A DNA stretch of 64,000 bases from Pseudoduganella armeniaca (GTDB taxonomy: Bacteria > Pseudomonadota > Gammaproteobacteria > Burkholderiales > Burkholderiaceae_D). The notes under the pieces were generated by a model, which did not search any database, was not told the DNA's origin, and was given only the letters and a program-made list of their open reading frames with translations. The DNA is taken from positions 2,728,001 to 2,792,000 of the forward strand of contig NZ_CP028324.1 of assembly GCF_003028855.1 (NCBI RefSeq), in the 5' to 3' direction. Below are positions 46,491-54,801 of the stretch, piece by piece. Each line of letters begins with the position of its first letter. The first letter of the stretch is position 1. The position numbers were made by a program, and so were the translations under genes.

Positions 46491-46567
46491 CGGAGTGTAG
46501 CGCAGCCCGGTAGCGCACCTGGTTTGGGACCAGGGGGTCCAAGGTTCGAATCCTTGTACTCCGACCA
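46491..46567 (+). tRNA. tRNA-Pro (anticodon TGG)
   Basis: 77 bases with encoded CCA. Acceptor CGGAGTG pairs with TACTCCG; anticodon stem CCTGG/CCAGG encloses TTTGGGA, anticodon TGG. T arm AAGG-TTCGAAT-CCTT is normal. Confidence 0.95.
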
Positions 46568-46577
46568 CTCCTTCTAG

Positions 46578-46607
46578 AAAGCCGGTTGTCTTCGACAACC
46601 GGCTTTT
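46578..46607 (+). terminator. Terminator after tRNA-Pro
   Basis: AAAGCCGGTTGTC-TTC-GACAACCGGCTTTT: a 13-bp perfect stem with a 3-base loop and a T run. Confidence 0.9.
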
Positions 46608-46675
46608 GCTTGAGCAGGCCCGAAACACATCAGGGCGCCTGTCGAACACCATCCCGGAGCGTCCGCTCCACCACA

Positions 46676-46752
<77 letters not shown>

Positions 46753-47132
46753 CAGAAATCGATGGCTAAGTCAGATGTCATCCCCGCTCAGCTTCTGATA
46801 TCGCCGCAAGGTCGGATACCCGTCGGTTTCAACTCGGCGCATTTGAGCGCAGTAACAGTCGCGCCGTATAGCCCAAGAGATAATGACTCTCGTCGGGAGA
46901 AGGGCTGCTTGAGGTTGCCCCCGTCAGCGCGATAGCAGAAGCTGTAAGCGAAACAACTCGAATATTGCAAAGTGCAGTAAATGGAAGATTTCTACCGGGC
47001 CCATATCGAAGGCTTGGGCTTTATCGACGGCTTCGCTGGCAAGCTCCTAGAGTGAAACTACCGCACAGTTTTATTGCCGGGCTAACTGATATGTGGCAAT
47101 CAATCGCGGTTTCCGTAAGCATCATCCTCCAA
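46753..47132. other. Gene-poor, lower-GC stretch after tRNA-Arg
   Basis: No convincing gene on either strand: the open frames are short, lack ribosome sites and do not resemble known proteins. Visibly richer in A and T than the flanking housekeeping DNA. I see no integrase fragment and no copy of the tRNA 3' end. Confidence 0.5.
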
Positions 47133-49136
47133 TCATTGACCGCCGTAGGATGATTGACCAGTATGAGCCTCCGGTTTGGCTGACCACTGATACGCGATAA
47201 CGGAGTTAATATCTTGCTCGATACGGCGTATGACTGGGATCGAATCATTATATACGGATGCCTTACACACTGGCCCTGATGGCGTAACGCGTAGCGTGCG
47301 AGCGATAGTAAGGCTGTTCCCGCTGATACGGTATTGGGAGCGATAGGCAATCGGTACGGCGTCGGTCGGTTCGAGCACGACGTCTTGTGGCAGCCGCGAC
47401 AGTGTCATCCCTGCATGCAGGGAGACTGCCGTGTTTTCACTGTACACGACCGGAGGACATGGGTAATCCAGGCGTTTTTCCGGGCCCAACGCCGCGCGGA
47501 CGAACGATCCGATGCCGCCGAACAGTAAGCCACGTGTGGTGGCGAGATCCCCGTGAGGCCGGCTCATGGATTTGGCTGCGAGCTCGAAATCAACTCGAGT
47601 TTCAGAACTTTCTGACAGACTGTCAATTTGCGGTCGGGCGATTGTGCCCGTCCCACGTTCGCCGTCCTGCTGGAGGATTGCCTTTACCACCTCGACATCC
47701 GGTACTTGCTTGATCGCGGCAAACGACGCCCGATTGAGCATTGCCGATATACCCCGATGGGTGATCGTCGAGGTGCCGGCTATTGAGCCGTCGTCCCTCA
47801 GCGTGAGATGTTGCGAGGTACTCACGTTGACATAGCCAGTGGAGGCGATCGGGGCGATCCGGATACGGGTGGCGCCGTCGACCAGCAAACCGTTCTTTCC
47901 CGCCACGTCCGGTGTCAGTACGCCAAAGGGCGCGTCTTTCTGGGTCGAGTCGAGGAAGACGTCCAGTTCCGGAATAAATACGATGATGTGGTTATACGCT
48001 TGCGGCGCGGCGGGTGCCGCTTCCCACCATTCGGATCCCATATTGAGCAGCACACCATCACTGGCGATGCCCTTGGCTTTCAACAGCATTCTCAGCAGGG
48101 CAACATGGCCTTTGCAATCGCCGTAGCCGTTGCGCAGTACTTGGGCAGCCGGGCGCGCTTGCCAACTCCCGGCGCCAACCTGTACACCGACGTAACGGAT
48201 ATTGGTTGCGACCCAGCGGTATAGTGTGGAGGCCTGTGCACGTCGATCCACGACACCCTTCGTCAGACGCTCCGCGAGTGCGGCGACCTCCGCCGGGGGC
48301 TCGGCGGCATCCAGGTTCAGTGCGGCATACCGCTTGGCGAATTCGGCATGACTAGCCAACGAGCTGGCGACAATCCGGGGACTGTAGTTGATGGCTGCGA
48401 TACTGCCGCGTTCAGGGGCTACCGGGCTGGTCACTCCGCCCCGTGCACGCCATATATCCACTTTGCCAGCGCGCGTTTTTTCGACCTCCATGTCGGTTGC
48501 CTGGACTTGCAGCCCAAGTGCGACCGGGGCCTTGAACGTGTATTGGTAATCGAGGCGCTTCGCATGGATGGAATACCAGTCGATTACGCTAAACACTCCC
48601 GCGAAGTCCGGACGCAGCCTGACCAGGTGATATTTCAAGTACAGGCGGGCACCCGGCCGCACATTCGGAAAAACCACTGCGACCGAGTGAACATCTGTAA
48701 ACGTGGCCGTTTCCGGACTCGCTTTCGGCAATTGTCGAAGGATGGCGTCCTGGCCGACGTCGGTTCGCTGACCGGCCTCGTCTATTACGTAGGCATGACT
48801 GATCCGAACCTCTTCCAAACTATCCTTGTAATAGATGGAGTAGGTACTTTCCTTCTGCGCGCCCGAGTCGGTATCGATCCGACGAACTGCCTCCCATGTT
48901 TTCGTGTACGTACCGTCGGCGTTGATGTCGTAATCGACTCGCAGGCGCTCGTAAGTAACACCAGAAATATAATCCGCAGGCTGCTGCGCTGCAATGGCAG
49001 AATTTGTGTTTATAATGAGCGGCCCAGCGAGCAGCAAGAAGTGCCCACCGCAAAATCGCGAAAAATATTTCCAACTGGGAAAAACGAGTAGCCAACGCGC
49101 TACAATTCTAGATAAAAGAATGAAGGGGATTATCAT
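47133..49136 (-). CDS. DUF3857 and transglutaminase-like protein
   Basis: 667 residues. The N-terminal ~50 residues are hydrophobic and likely a long signal or anchor (GGHFLLLAGPLIINTNSAIAA). A DUF3857 domain follows (YERLRVDYDINADGTYTKTWE) and then a transglutaminase-like fold near residues 290-400: RWVATNIRYVGVQVG and the catalytic cysteine in NGYGDCKGHVALLRMLL, with histidine and aspartate in AYNHIIVF and DSTQKD. Periplasmic. It lies after the microcin-type secretion genes on the same strand but 310 bases away, with a plus-strand gene between. Its ATG overlaps the divergent gene's ATG (49134-49137). Peptidase or crosslinking activity is possible; the role is unknown. Confidence 0.8.
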   Translation of the reverse strand: MIIPFILLSRIVARWLLVFPSWKYFSRFCGGHFLLLAGPLIINTNSAIAAQQPADYISGVTYERLRVDYDINADGTYTKTWEAVRRIDTDSGAQKESTYSIYYKDSLEEVRISHAYVIDEAGQRTDVGQDAILRQLPKASPETATFTDVHSVAVVFPNVRPGARLYLKYHLVRLRPDFAGVFSVIDWYSIHAKRLDYQYTFKAPVALGLQVQATDMEVEKTRAGKVDIWRARGGVTSPVAPERGSIAAINYSPRIVASSLASHAEFAKRYAALNLDAAEPPAEVAALAERLTKGVVDRRAQASTLYRWVATNIRYVGVQVGAGSWQARPAAQVLRNGYGDCKGHVALLRMLLKAKGIASDGVLLNMGSEWWEAAPAAPQAYNHIIVFIPELDVFLDSTQKDAPFGVLTPDVAGKNGLLVDGATRIRIAPIASTGYVNVSTSQHLTLRDDGSIAGTSTITHRGISAMLNRASFAAIKQVPDVEVVKAILQQDGERGTGTIARPQIDSLSESSETRVDFELAAKSMSRPHGDLATTRGLLFGGIGSFVRAALGPEKRLDYPCPPVVYSENTAVSLHAGMTLSRLPQDVVLEPTDAVPIAYRSQYRISGNSLTIARTLRVTPSGPVCKASVYNDSIPVIRRIEQDINSVIAYQWSAKPEAHTGQSSYGGQ

Positions 49137-49485
49137 GTTGATCTTGGCTTTCTATTTTCTGGGTATCATTGGCGCGGCAGTGGCGAGTTTGTACGTGCTG
49201 AACGCGCACTATATATTTGCGGTGTTCGCTGCGATACTTTCCTATTTTCCTATTGCGCTTCTTTCGTTTGGCCAGACGAAACACGCTGACCCTGTCTTCC
49301 TCCGTCGCGGTGGCATCGGCCTAGCTTTTGCTGGCGTGACGATGTTGTGCATAGATTTCGTCTGGCCACAACGTTATCTCGCCGGCTTTGCCATTTTGCT
49401 GCTGCTGTGCGCCGGCGAAGGCTGGGCCTTGCTGAAGGCCGGCCGTTCAATGAAATATGCCGAGGGCGATCGCCAGCGTAAATGA
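49135..49485 (+). CDS. Small membrane protein, about four helices (unknown)
   Basis: 116 residues from ATG 49135 (AAGGGG seven bases before; -10-like TACAAT at 49101). Hydrophobic segments LILAFYFLGIIGAAVASLYVL, YIFAVFAAILSYFPIALLSF, GIGLAFAGVTMLCIDFV and LAGFAILLLLCAGEGWALL (each given in part) are separated by short loops, with a basic C-terminus. It overlaps the 3' end of the TolC-type gene by 39 bases, tail to tail. No family recognised. Its size and position beside a microcin-like locus make it an immunity candidate, which is inference only. Confidence 0.6.
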   Translation: MLILAFYFLGIIGAAVASLYVLNAHYIFAVFAAILSYFPIALLSFGQTKHADPVFLRRGGIGLAFAGVTMLCIDFVWPQRYLAGFAILLLLCAGEGWALLKAGRSMKYAEGDRQRK

Positions 49486-50844
49486 CGCGGTGTGGGCATC
49501 GTTGGCGGCCTGAAGCGATTCCAGCCGCTGGTTATCCAAGTCTTGCTGGGCCCTGAGGAGCTCCAGCAGGGAGCCGATGCCCGAGCGGTAACGCCCCTCG
49601 GCAAGGCCAAAGGCAGTCTCGGCATTGGTTACCATCTCCTGCGCTAACTTCAGCTTTTTGCGGCCAGCGTCCACTTCCTCATAGAGCTTCCATAACATCG
49701 CCTGGGTATCGCGTAGTGTCAGTCCCAGTTCCGCTTCGGCCGCCTGTACCTGAGCCATTGTTGCCCGTGCCCGACTGGAGCGGGCGTAACCGTCGAAGAG
49801 CGGCCACTCGAATCGGATCCCATATTCGTTGCCTCGAATCCTGACGTCGGTTGTTGCCTGGCTGGGGGGAGAGAGACTTTTATAGGCCGAGCTGTAGAAA
49901 GTCACGACCGGCTTGCCGTCGGCACGCGCAGCAGCCTCGCGAGCACGCGCCGCCGTCAACATGTGACTCGCCGCCTGCACGCGCGGATCGCGCTGCGCCG
50001 CTTCGATGATACGAGTCGCATCGGCGAACTCGAGCGTTGCCAGCGCAGAGAAATCGTCGCCGACAAGCGTTTGCGGCGTAGTCAGCGCCAGGCCTAGCCG
50101 GCTGTTGAGTTCGGCAATGGTCGCGTTGCGTTCACTGTCCGACCGGATCTTGCGCAGTTGCGCCTGGCCGAGTGCATTCTTCGCCAATAACAAGTCGATG
50201 CGCGAATTCGCACCGCCCGTGGCCAAGCCTTGGGTGATGTCGACGCTGCGCGCCGCGCTGTCCACCGATTGCGCGGCCACTTGCGCGACGGTGGTAGCGT
50301 AACGGGCTTTCATGAACGCGCGGACGATTTCGACCACGGCGTCCCGATACGCCTGATCCTGTTCAGCAAGGCTGGCCAGCAACAGGCTGCGCGCGCCCTC
50401 AAGGTTTGCCGCGCGCAGACCGAAGTCGTACAAGACCCAGGAAAGGACGAGGTTCGTATCGGAGCTGGGGCCGCGCAGCTTGAACTGCGTGCCAAAAACG
50501 TCATTGTAGTCAGTAGTCTTGCTCACCTTGCTATGCGACTGCGTCAGCCTCAGGGTCGGGTAATACGCCCCTTTGGCAACGTCGATTTCAGCGGCCTGTT
50601 CGCGTTGCCTTGCATATGCGCGTTTGAGCTCCGGATTAACGCACAGCCCTATGCGCAGGGCGTCGCGCAAGTTGAGCGCTTCGCGCGACGATGGCAGGTC
50701 GCACCCCAACGGGCTGCGCGGATCAAAGTCCGCCGGGGTGGCCTGCGCAAAGGCACAGGTAGTGGCAAGTCCAATAGGGAGCAGAAAGCACGCGGCCACC
50801 ACATGCCGGGTCGTCGTCCCTCTAAGCGAACCCCAGCGCATCAT
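49447..50844 (-). CDS. TolC-family outer-membrane efflux protein
   Basis: 465 residues. ATG 50844 overlaps the stop of the exporter gene (ATGA); the longer open frame runs into that gene and is rejected. Signal peptide ends ATTCAFAQA. The two-fold repeated coiled-coil/beta-barrel layout of TolC is seen (LNLRDALRIGLCVNPELKRAYAR, and later GRYRSGIGSLLELLRAQQDLD). It would complete the exporter-adaptor-outer-membrane channel. Having a dedicated TolC in the operon is notable, as many microcin loci use the housekeeping one. Confidence 0.88.
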   Translation of the reverse strand: MMRWGSLRGTTTRHVVAACFLLPIGLATTCAFAQATPADFDPRSPLGCDLPSSREALNLRDALRIGLCVNPELKRAYARQREQAAEIDVAKGAYYPTLRLTQSHSKVSKTTDYNDVFGTQFKLRGPSSDTNLVLSWVLYDFGLRAANLEGARSLLLASLAEQDQAYRDAVVEIVRAFMKARYATTVAQVAAQSVDSAARSVDITQGLATGGANSRIDLLLAKNALGQAQLRKIRSDSERNATIAELNSRLGLALTTPQTLVGDDFSALATLEFADATRIIEAAQRDPRVQAASHMLTAARAREAAARADGKPVVTFYSSAYKSLSPPSQATTDVRIRGNEYGIRFEWPLFDGYARSSRARATMAQVQAAEAELGLTLRDTQAMLWKLYEEVDAGRKKLKLAQEMVTNAETAFGLAEGRYRSGIGSLLELLRAQQDLDNQRLESLQAANDAHTASFTLAIALGIFH

Positions 50845-53009
50845 GCAACCTCGACGAGCTGCATGTCGGGGGAGGGCTCGGCGTAAGCGCTGTCGCGCGC
50901 GCTGGGCGGGCCGTCCTTGATGACTCGTCCATTTGACAGCACGATCACGCGGTCGGCGGAGGCGATGGTTTGCGGTCGATGCGCGACAATCACGCGGGTG
51001 ATGTTCAGCGCTTTGATCGCGGCATTGATCCGGGCTTCCCCGGCTACGTCCATATGGCTCGTGGCCTCGTCCAGGATGAGAATCTGCGGCTTCTTGTAGA
51101 GGGCGCGAGCGATCAGCACGCGCTGCTTTTGGCCGCCGGACAACACCGTACCCATGTCCCCCACCAAGGTCTGGTAACCCATCGGCATCGCAATGATTTC
51201 GGCGTGGATCGACGCCGCGTGGGCACATTGTTCGACCAGCGCCTGGTCGGGGTTAGGATCGAAGAAATTGATGTTGTCGGCGATGGAGCCGGCAAACAGC
51301 ACGTCATCCTGCATCACGGTGCCAGTGGCGCGACGCGCAGCCATGACACCGCGCTGGTCCAGAGGCACGCCGCCCACGACAATTTCACCCTGCGTCGGCT
51401 TCAGTATGCCGAGTAATAGCTGCAGCAGCGTGGTCTTGCCACAACCAGACACGCCGACGATCGCGACGGATTCCCCAGCTTGAATATCAAGAGTAATGCC
51501 GTTCAGTACCGTCGGTTCGCCGTGAGCGTAGCGGTATTCCACACCGCGTAGCCGGATGCTCCCATCCTCGATCGAGCGGCGCTCGGATCCTTCATCTTCT
51601 GTTGCCTGGTCGGGCGCCGTCATGACGATGTCGGCCAGGCGTTGGCCCTGCAGATAGAGCAGTTTCACCTCGAACCATTTGTCGATCAGGTTACTGGAGC
51701 GCGATGTAAAGCTACTTTTGTAGGAGGCGTAAGCGACCAGCATGCCAACCGTGAATTGTCCCTCCATGACCATGTTGGCGCCCAGCCAGATGACGGCGAG
51801 ATTCTCCGCTCCAAAGATCAGGGCGTTGAATTGCTGGTAGACTAGCTGCATCTTCTGCGTGCGCAAGCCAGAATTGACCTGAGCTATCAAAAGGCTCAGC
51901 CACGCACTGCGGCGCTCATCGCGCCGCTGGAACAACTGAATCGCGCGAATGCCGCGCACTGTTTCCAGAAAATGGCTCTGTGTCTTGGCTGCGCGCACGA
52001 TCTGCTCCTGGGTCGCGAGACGCAGTGGGCGATACCACAGGGCACGGCCCACGCCGTACAGCAGCATTGCCAATACCGTCACCCCGGCAAGTTGCGGACT
52101 GTAGAGGAACATCAGCGCGAGGGTGGCAAGGCCCATCAGGCCGTCCAGGGCGATGGCGAAGAACGACGAGGTCAGGGTCTGGTGGATTGAGTCGACCGAA
52201 CCAAAGCGCGACACCACGTCGCCAACGTGGCGTCGCTCAAAATACTGCGTCGGCAGCGACAGGAGGTGGCCAAAGACGTTCGAGCGCCATTGGATGCTGA
52301 GATTTGTGCTCATGTACATCAGCACCCATGCTCGACAGACGGAGATGAATTGCTGGGCCACTAGCAGTAGTCCAAACCCCACGATCAGCGTGGTCAGCAG
52401 GTCTGTATCCGCCGACACGATGACGTCGTCGACGGTCCATTGCATGAGACGCGGGCTGAGCAGGCCGAAGATCTCCAGAAGGCCCGCCAGGATCAGGACC
52501 TGTGTTAGTGAGCGGCGAATGCCAGTCAAACGACCGATGAGGTCGTTCAGCTTCAATTCCGGTAACGGATCGTTGGTCTCGAAAGCGGGACTCGGCCACA
52601 GTTCCAGGGCAACACCCGTAAAGCATTCGTTGACCTCGGACATCCGCAACTTGCGCCGGCCATGGGCCGGATCGCAGATCGTTATGGTGTTGCCGCTAAC
52701 GCGCTCCAGGACAACGAAATGGTTCAGGCTCCAGTGCAGAATGCACGGGAGCTTCAATTCTTGCAGCTCTTCGACTTCGAGCCTGACGGCCCGTGCCGTC
52801 AACTGCAACCGATCCGCCACCTTCATCAAGATGCTCAGGCTGGCTCCCTTCAGTGAGATGGGGAAACGCTGACGTAGCGTCCGAAGGTCGATATGGTGGC
52901 CGTGGTAGTTGTTGAGCATGGCTATGCAAGCCAGTCCGCATTCCGAGGCTTCCGACTGCAAGATCGGAACAACTTTTTTCGATGCGTGGAAATGGAGTCG
53001 GTCTAACAT
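50841..53009 (-). CDS. C39-peptidase ABC exporter (bacteriocin/microcin type, CvaB-like)
   Basis: 722 residues. An N-terminal C39 peptidase has its full catalytic set: Q18, C24 in SEASECGLAC, H97 in LNHFVVL and D113 in DPAHG. Six transmembrane helices follow, then an ATPase with Walker A GVSGCGKTT, signature LSGGQKQR and Walker B ILILDEATS. Such transporters cut double-glycine leaders while exporting the peptide. The substrate is presumably the precursor at 54369-54713. It starts 14 bases after the adaptor gene. Confidence 0.93.
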   Translation of the reverse strand: MLDRLHFHASKKVVPILQSEASECGLACIAMLNNYHGHHIDLRTLRQRFPISLKGASLSILMKVADRLQLTARAVRLEVEELQELKLPCILHWSLNHFVVLERVSGNTITICDPAHGRRKLRMSEVNECFTGVALELWPSPAFETNDPLPELKLNDLIGRLTGIRRSLTQVLILAGLLEIFGLLSPRLMQWTVDDVIVSADTDLLTTLIVGFGLLLVAQQFISVCRAWVLMYMSTNLSIQWRSNVFGHLLSLPTQYFERRHVGDVVSRFGSVDSIHQTLTSSFFAIALDGLMGLATLALMFLYSPQLAGVTVLAMLLYGVGRALWYRPLRLATQEQIVRAAKTQSHFLETVRGIRAIQLFQRRDERRSAWLSLLIAQVNSGLRTQKMQLVYQQFNALIFGAENLAVIWLGANMVMEGQFTVGMLVAYASYKSSFTSRSSNLIDKWFEVKLLYLQGQRLADIVMTAPDQATEDEGSERRSIEDGSIRLRGVEYRYAHGEPTVLNGITLDIQAGESVAIVGVSGCGKTTLLQLLLGILKPTQGEIVVGGVPLDQRGVMAARRATGTVMQDDVLFAGSIADNINFFDPNPDQALVEQCAHAASIHAEIIAMPMGYQTLVGDMGTVLSGGQKQRVLIARALYKKPQILILDEATSHMDVAGEARINAAIKALNITRVIVAHRPQTIASADRVIVLSNGRVIKDGPPSARDSAYAEPSPDMQLVEVA

Positions 53010-53023
53010 AAAATTCCAACTGA

Positions 53024-54310
53024 TCAGGGATTAAGTTTGCCGTGCAGCGTCAGGAGCGGTTCGATGACCCATTCATAGAGCTTCCGGGTTTCGCGTTCGA
53101 TGCTGGCCTCAAGCGTCATGCCGGCGGCAAGCGGCCAAGTCTTGCCATAGGCGGCGATGGCGGAGCTGTCGGGCTTGACGGTCACCAGGTAATACAGCTC
53201 GGTCTCACGGGTCGGCGCGAGTCCCGGCATGCCACCCGCCAGAAACTCTAGTTCTGTCGCCGCGGATGCTGTCCTGGAAATCGACGTCACGATTCCCCGC
53301 TGCTGGCCATATTTTTGGTAGGGATAAGCCGCATAGCGCAGCAGTACCTTGTCGCCTACCTTGGTGAAGCCAATCGACTTGCTGGGGACGTATAGGTACG
53401 CCGTCAGCTCAGCGTTTTCGGGGGCGATTGTGGCAAGCGGACGCAGCGTATCGATCTGCTGGCCAGCCTCCGCATTAATTGAACCGATTACTCCACTAGT
53501 GGGGGCGACGACGGTAATGTCGCGTTTCGCCTTGCTTTCGGTCAGACGTTGTTCGGACAAAATCACTTCCCGAGACAGCGTATCGAGCTCGGTTTTCTGG
53601 CGTAGCCTTAGCTCCGCCAGCTCATGCCCTTTCGCCGAAATTTCTCGCAGCAGGGTTGCGCGTTGACGCTGCGCCGCCTTCAGCCGCAAGCCGGTGTCGA
53701 TCCTGTCAGCCTGCTTGGCTTGCAGCTGGTCCTGGCTAATGTAGTCTTTCGCTGCCATGGCGACGTAGCGCGTCGCCACTTCGTCGGCGATGGCGGCACG
53801 CTTACGCTCGTCTTCAATCTCGTCAGCATAGCGTTCGGCTTCAGCTTCCAATTGCCGGATCAACAGCACAAGATTCTCGGTCTGACGCTGGTGCAGCAGC
53901 CGCGTATGCTCGATCTGCATCTCGATCGATACACGGCGGCTCTCTTCCTGCTCGATCAGGCGCGAGTCCACTTTTTCATTGGTCCCGCTTTTACGCTCGG
54001 CCGACAACAGGAACAAGACATCGCCTTCGCGCACGCGCGTGCCTTCGTTCACGGCGCGCTTGATGATGAGCGATGGTGCGGGCGCCCGCACCTTCAGGAT
54101 ACCCCCCGCAGGTGCCAGCTGGCCAGGTACGATTGTCTTCTTGGTATAGCTGCCGAATATGAAGAGGGCCGCAAATGCGATGGCGATCACGCTCGCTAAC
54201 GCCGCAATGACGGTAAACGACGTTGGGCGGGTCAGGATAATTTCGCCCAACCAATGGTTGCGCTGAGCCTTCAGGACTTCTGGCCTGAATAAATCTGAAT
54301 GAGAAATCAC
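53024..54310 (-). CDS. HlyD-family periplasmic adaptor (CvaA-like)
   Basis: 428 residues from a GTG start at 54310. LFRPEVLKAQRNHWLGEIIL is typical of CvaA-type adaptors; then one transmembrane helix (VIAALASVIAIAFAALFIFG), a lipoyl half-motif, a long coiled coil rich in Glu/Arg/Gln (about residues 105-260) and a beta-barrel end (TVVAPTSGVIGSINAEAGQQI). It bridges the ABC exporter and the TolC-type channel. Confidence 0.92.
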   Translation of the reverse strand: MISHSDLFRPEVLKAQRNHWLGEIILTRPTSFTVIAALASVIAIAFAALFIFGSYTKKTIVPGQLAPAGGILKVRAPAPSLIIKRAVNEGTRVREGDVLFLLSAERKSGTNEKVDSRLIEQEESRRVSIEMQIEHTRLLHQRQTENLVLLIRQLEAEAERYADEIEDERKRAAIADEVATRYVAMAAKDYISQDQLQAKQADRIDTGLRLKAAQRQRATLLREISAKGHELAELRLRQKTELDTLSREVILSEQRLTESKAKRDITVVAPTSGVIGSINAEAGQQIDTLRPLATIAPENAELTAYLYVPSKSIGFTKVGDKVLLRYAAYPYQKYGQQRGIVTSISRTASAATELEFLAGGMPGLAPTRETELYYLVTVKPDSSAIAAYGKTWPLAAGMTLEASIERETRKLYEWVIEPLLTLHGKLNP

Positions 54311-54368
54311 GGGATAAGCCTGGACGAAAGGAATCTCGGGAAAAGGGGCTTGCGCCCCTCAATGCTTA

Positions 54369-54713
54369 TCAGCCGTCGCCGTCATTGCCTTCTTGCGGTG
54401 GCGGTGGCGGGTTCGGGTTGTTCAGGGCCGCATTGCACCCGAACGCCGCAGCGCGGCCAACCCACATCGCCGCCACGCCGTTACCGCCAGTGAATGCCAG
54501 CGACATCATGCCGGCACCCAGCCCGATTGCGGCGCAGCCAGCCGCGACGCCGCTATTCCAGTCCAACAGCAGCGTGCTGCCCTGGAAAAGACCAAGCGTG
54601 ACTGTGCCGTTTGCCATAGGCGTGACGGTCACTGAAAACCCAGCCGGAATCGTTACGGTCGTGGTTTCGCCGCCAGCGACCGCGTTAATTTCCGGTAATG
54701 TCAAGAGCCTCAT
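54369..54713 (-). CDS. Double-glycine-leader peptide precursor, class II microcin-like
   Basis: 114 residues from ATG 54713, with a strong AGGAGA ribosome site (the frame is open to 54737). Leader MRLLTLPEINAVAGG ends in GG at residues 14-15 and closely follows the colicin V leader pattern (MRTLTLNELDSVSGG). The 99-residue core is Gly/Ala/Thr-rich and hydrophobic in the middle, with two cysteines (precursor residues 60 and 93), only one basic residue (Arg87), no Lys or His, and a Pro-rich acidic tail (NNPNPPPPPQEGNDGDG). It lies between the cupin oxygenase and the export genes. Expected to be cleaved after GG and secreted; antibacterial action is inferred from the leader and exporter only. 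Confidence 0.8.
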   Translation of the reverse strand: MRLLTLPEINAVAGGETTTVTIPAGFSVTVTPMANGTVTLGLFQGSTLLLDWNSGVAAGCAAIGLGAGMMSLAFTGGNGVAAMWVGRAAAFGCNAALNNPNPPPPPQEGNDGDG

Positions 54714-54731
54714 CAGTTCTCCTAGAAAATG

Positions 54732-54785
54732 TGCCACAGAGTGGCATTGATACAGCCGATTACTGCGTCTTATTACTATCGGCTG
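54732..54785 (-). promoter_or_regulatory. Two small hairpins before the precursor gene
   Basis: CAGCCGAT (54753-54760) pairs with ATCGGCTG (54778-54785) over a 17-base loop, and TGCCAC-AGA-GTGGCA (54732-54746) forms a second stem. Both are in the 88-base gap between the oxygenase and the precursor, just before its ribosome site. No T tract, so mRNA processing or stability is more likely than termination. Confidence 0.5.
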
Positions 54786-54801
54786 AAACTGTTGCTGCCC
54801 C

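Noticed and set aside
46981..47055. Short frame MEDFYRAHIEGLGFIDGF... in the tRNA-adjacent gap
   Set aside because: 24 codons, no ribosome site and no recognisable product.
47133..49136. Including the DUF3857 gene in the microcin operon
   Set aside because: A 310-base gap holding a plus-strand gene separates it from the TolC-type gene; a link is possible but not supported.
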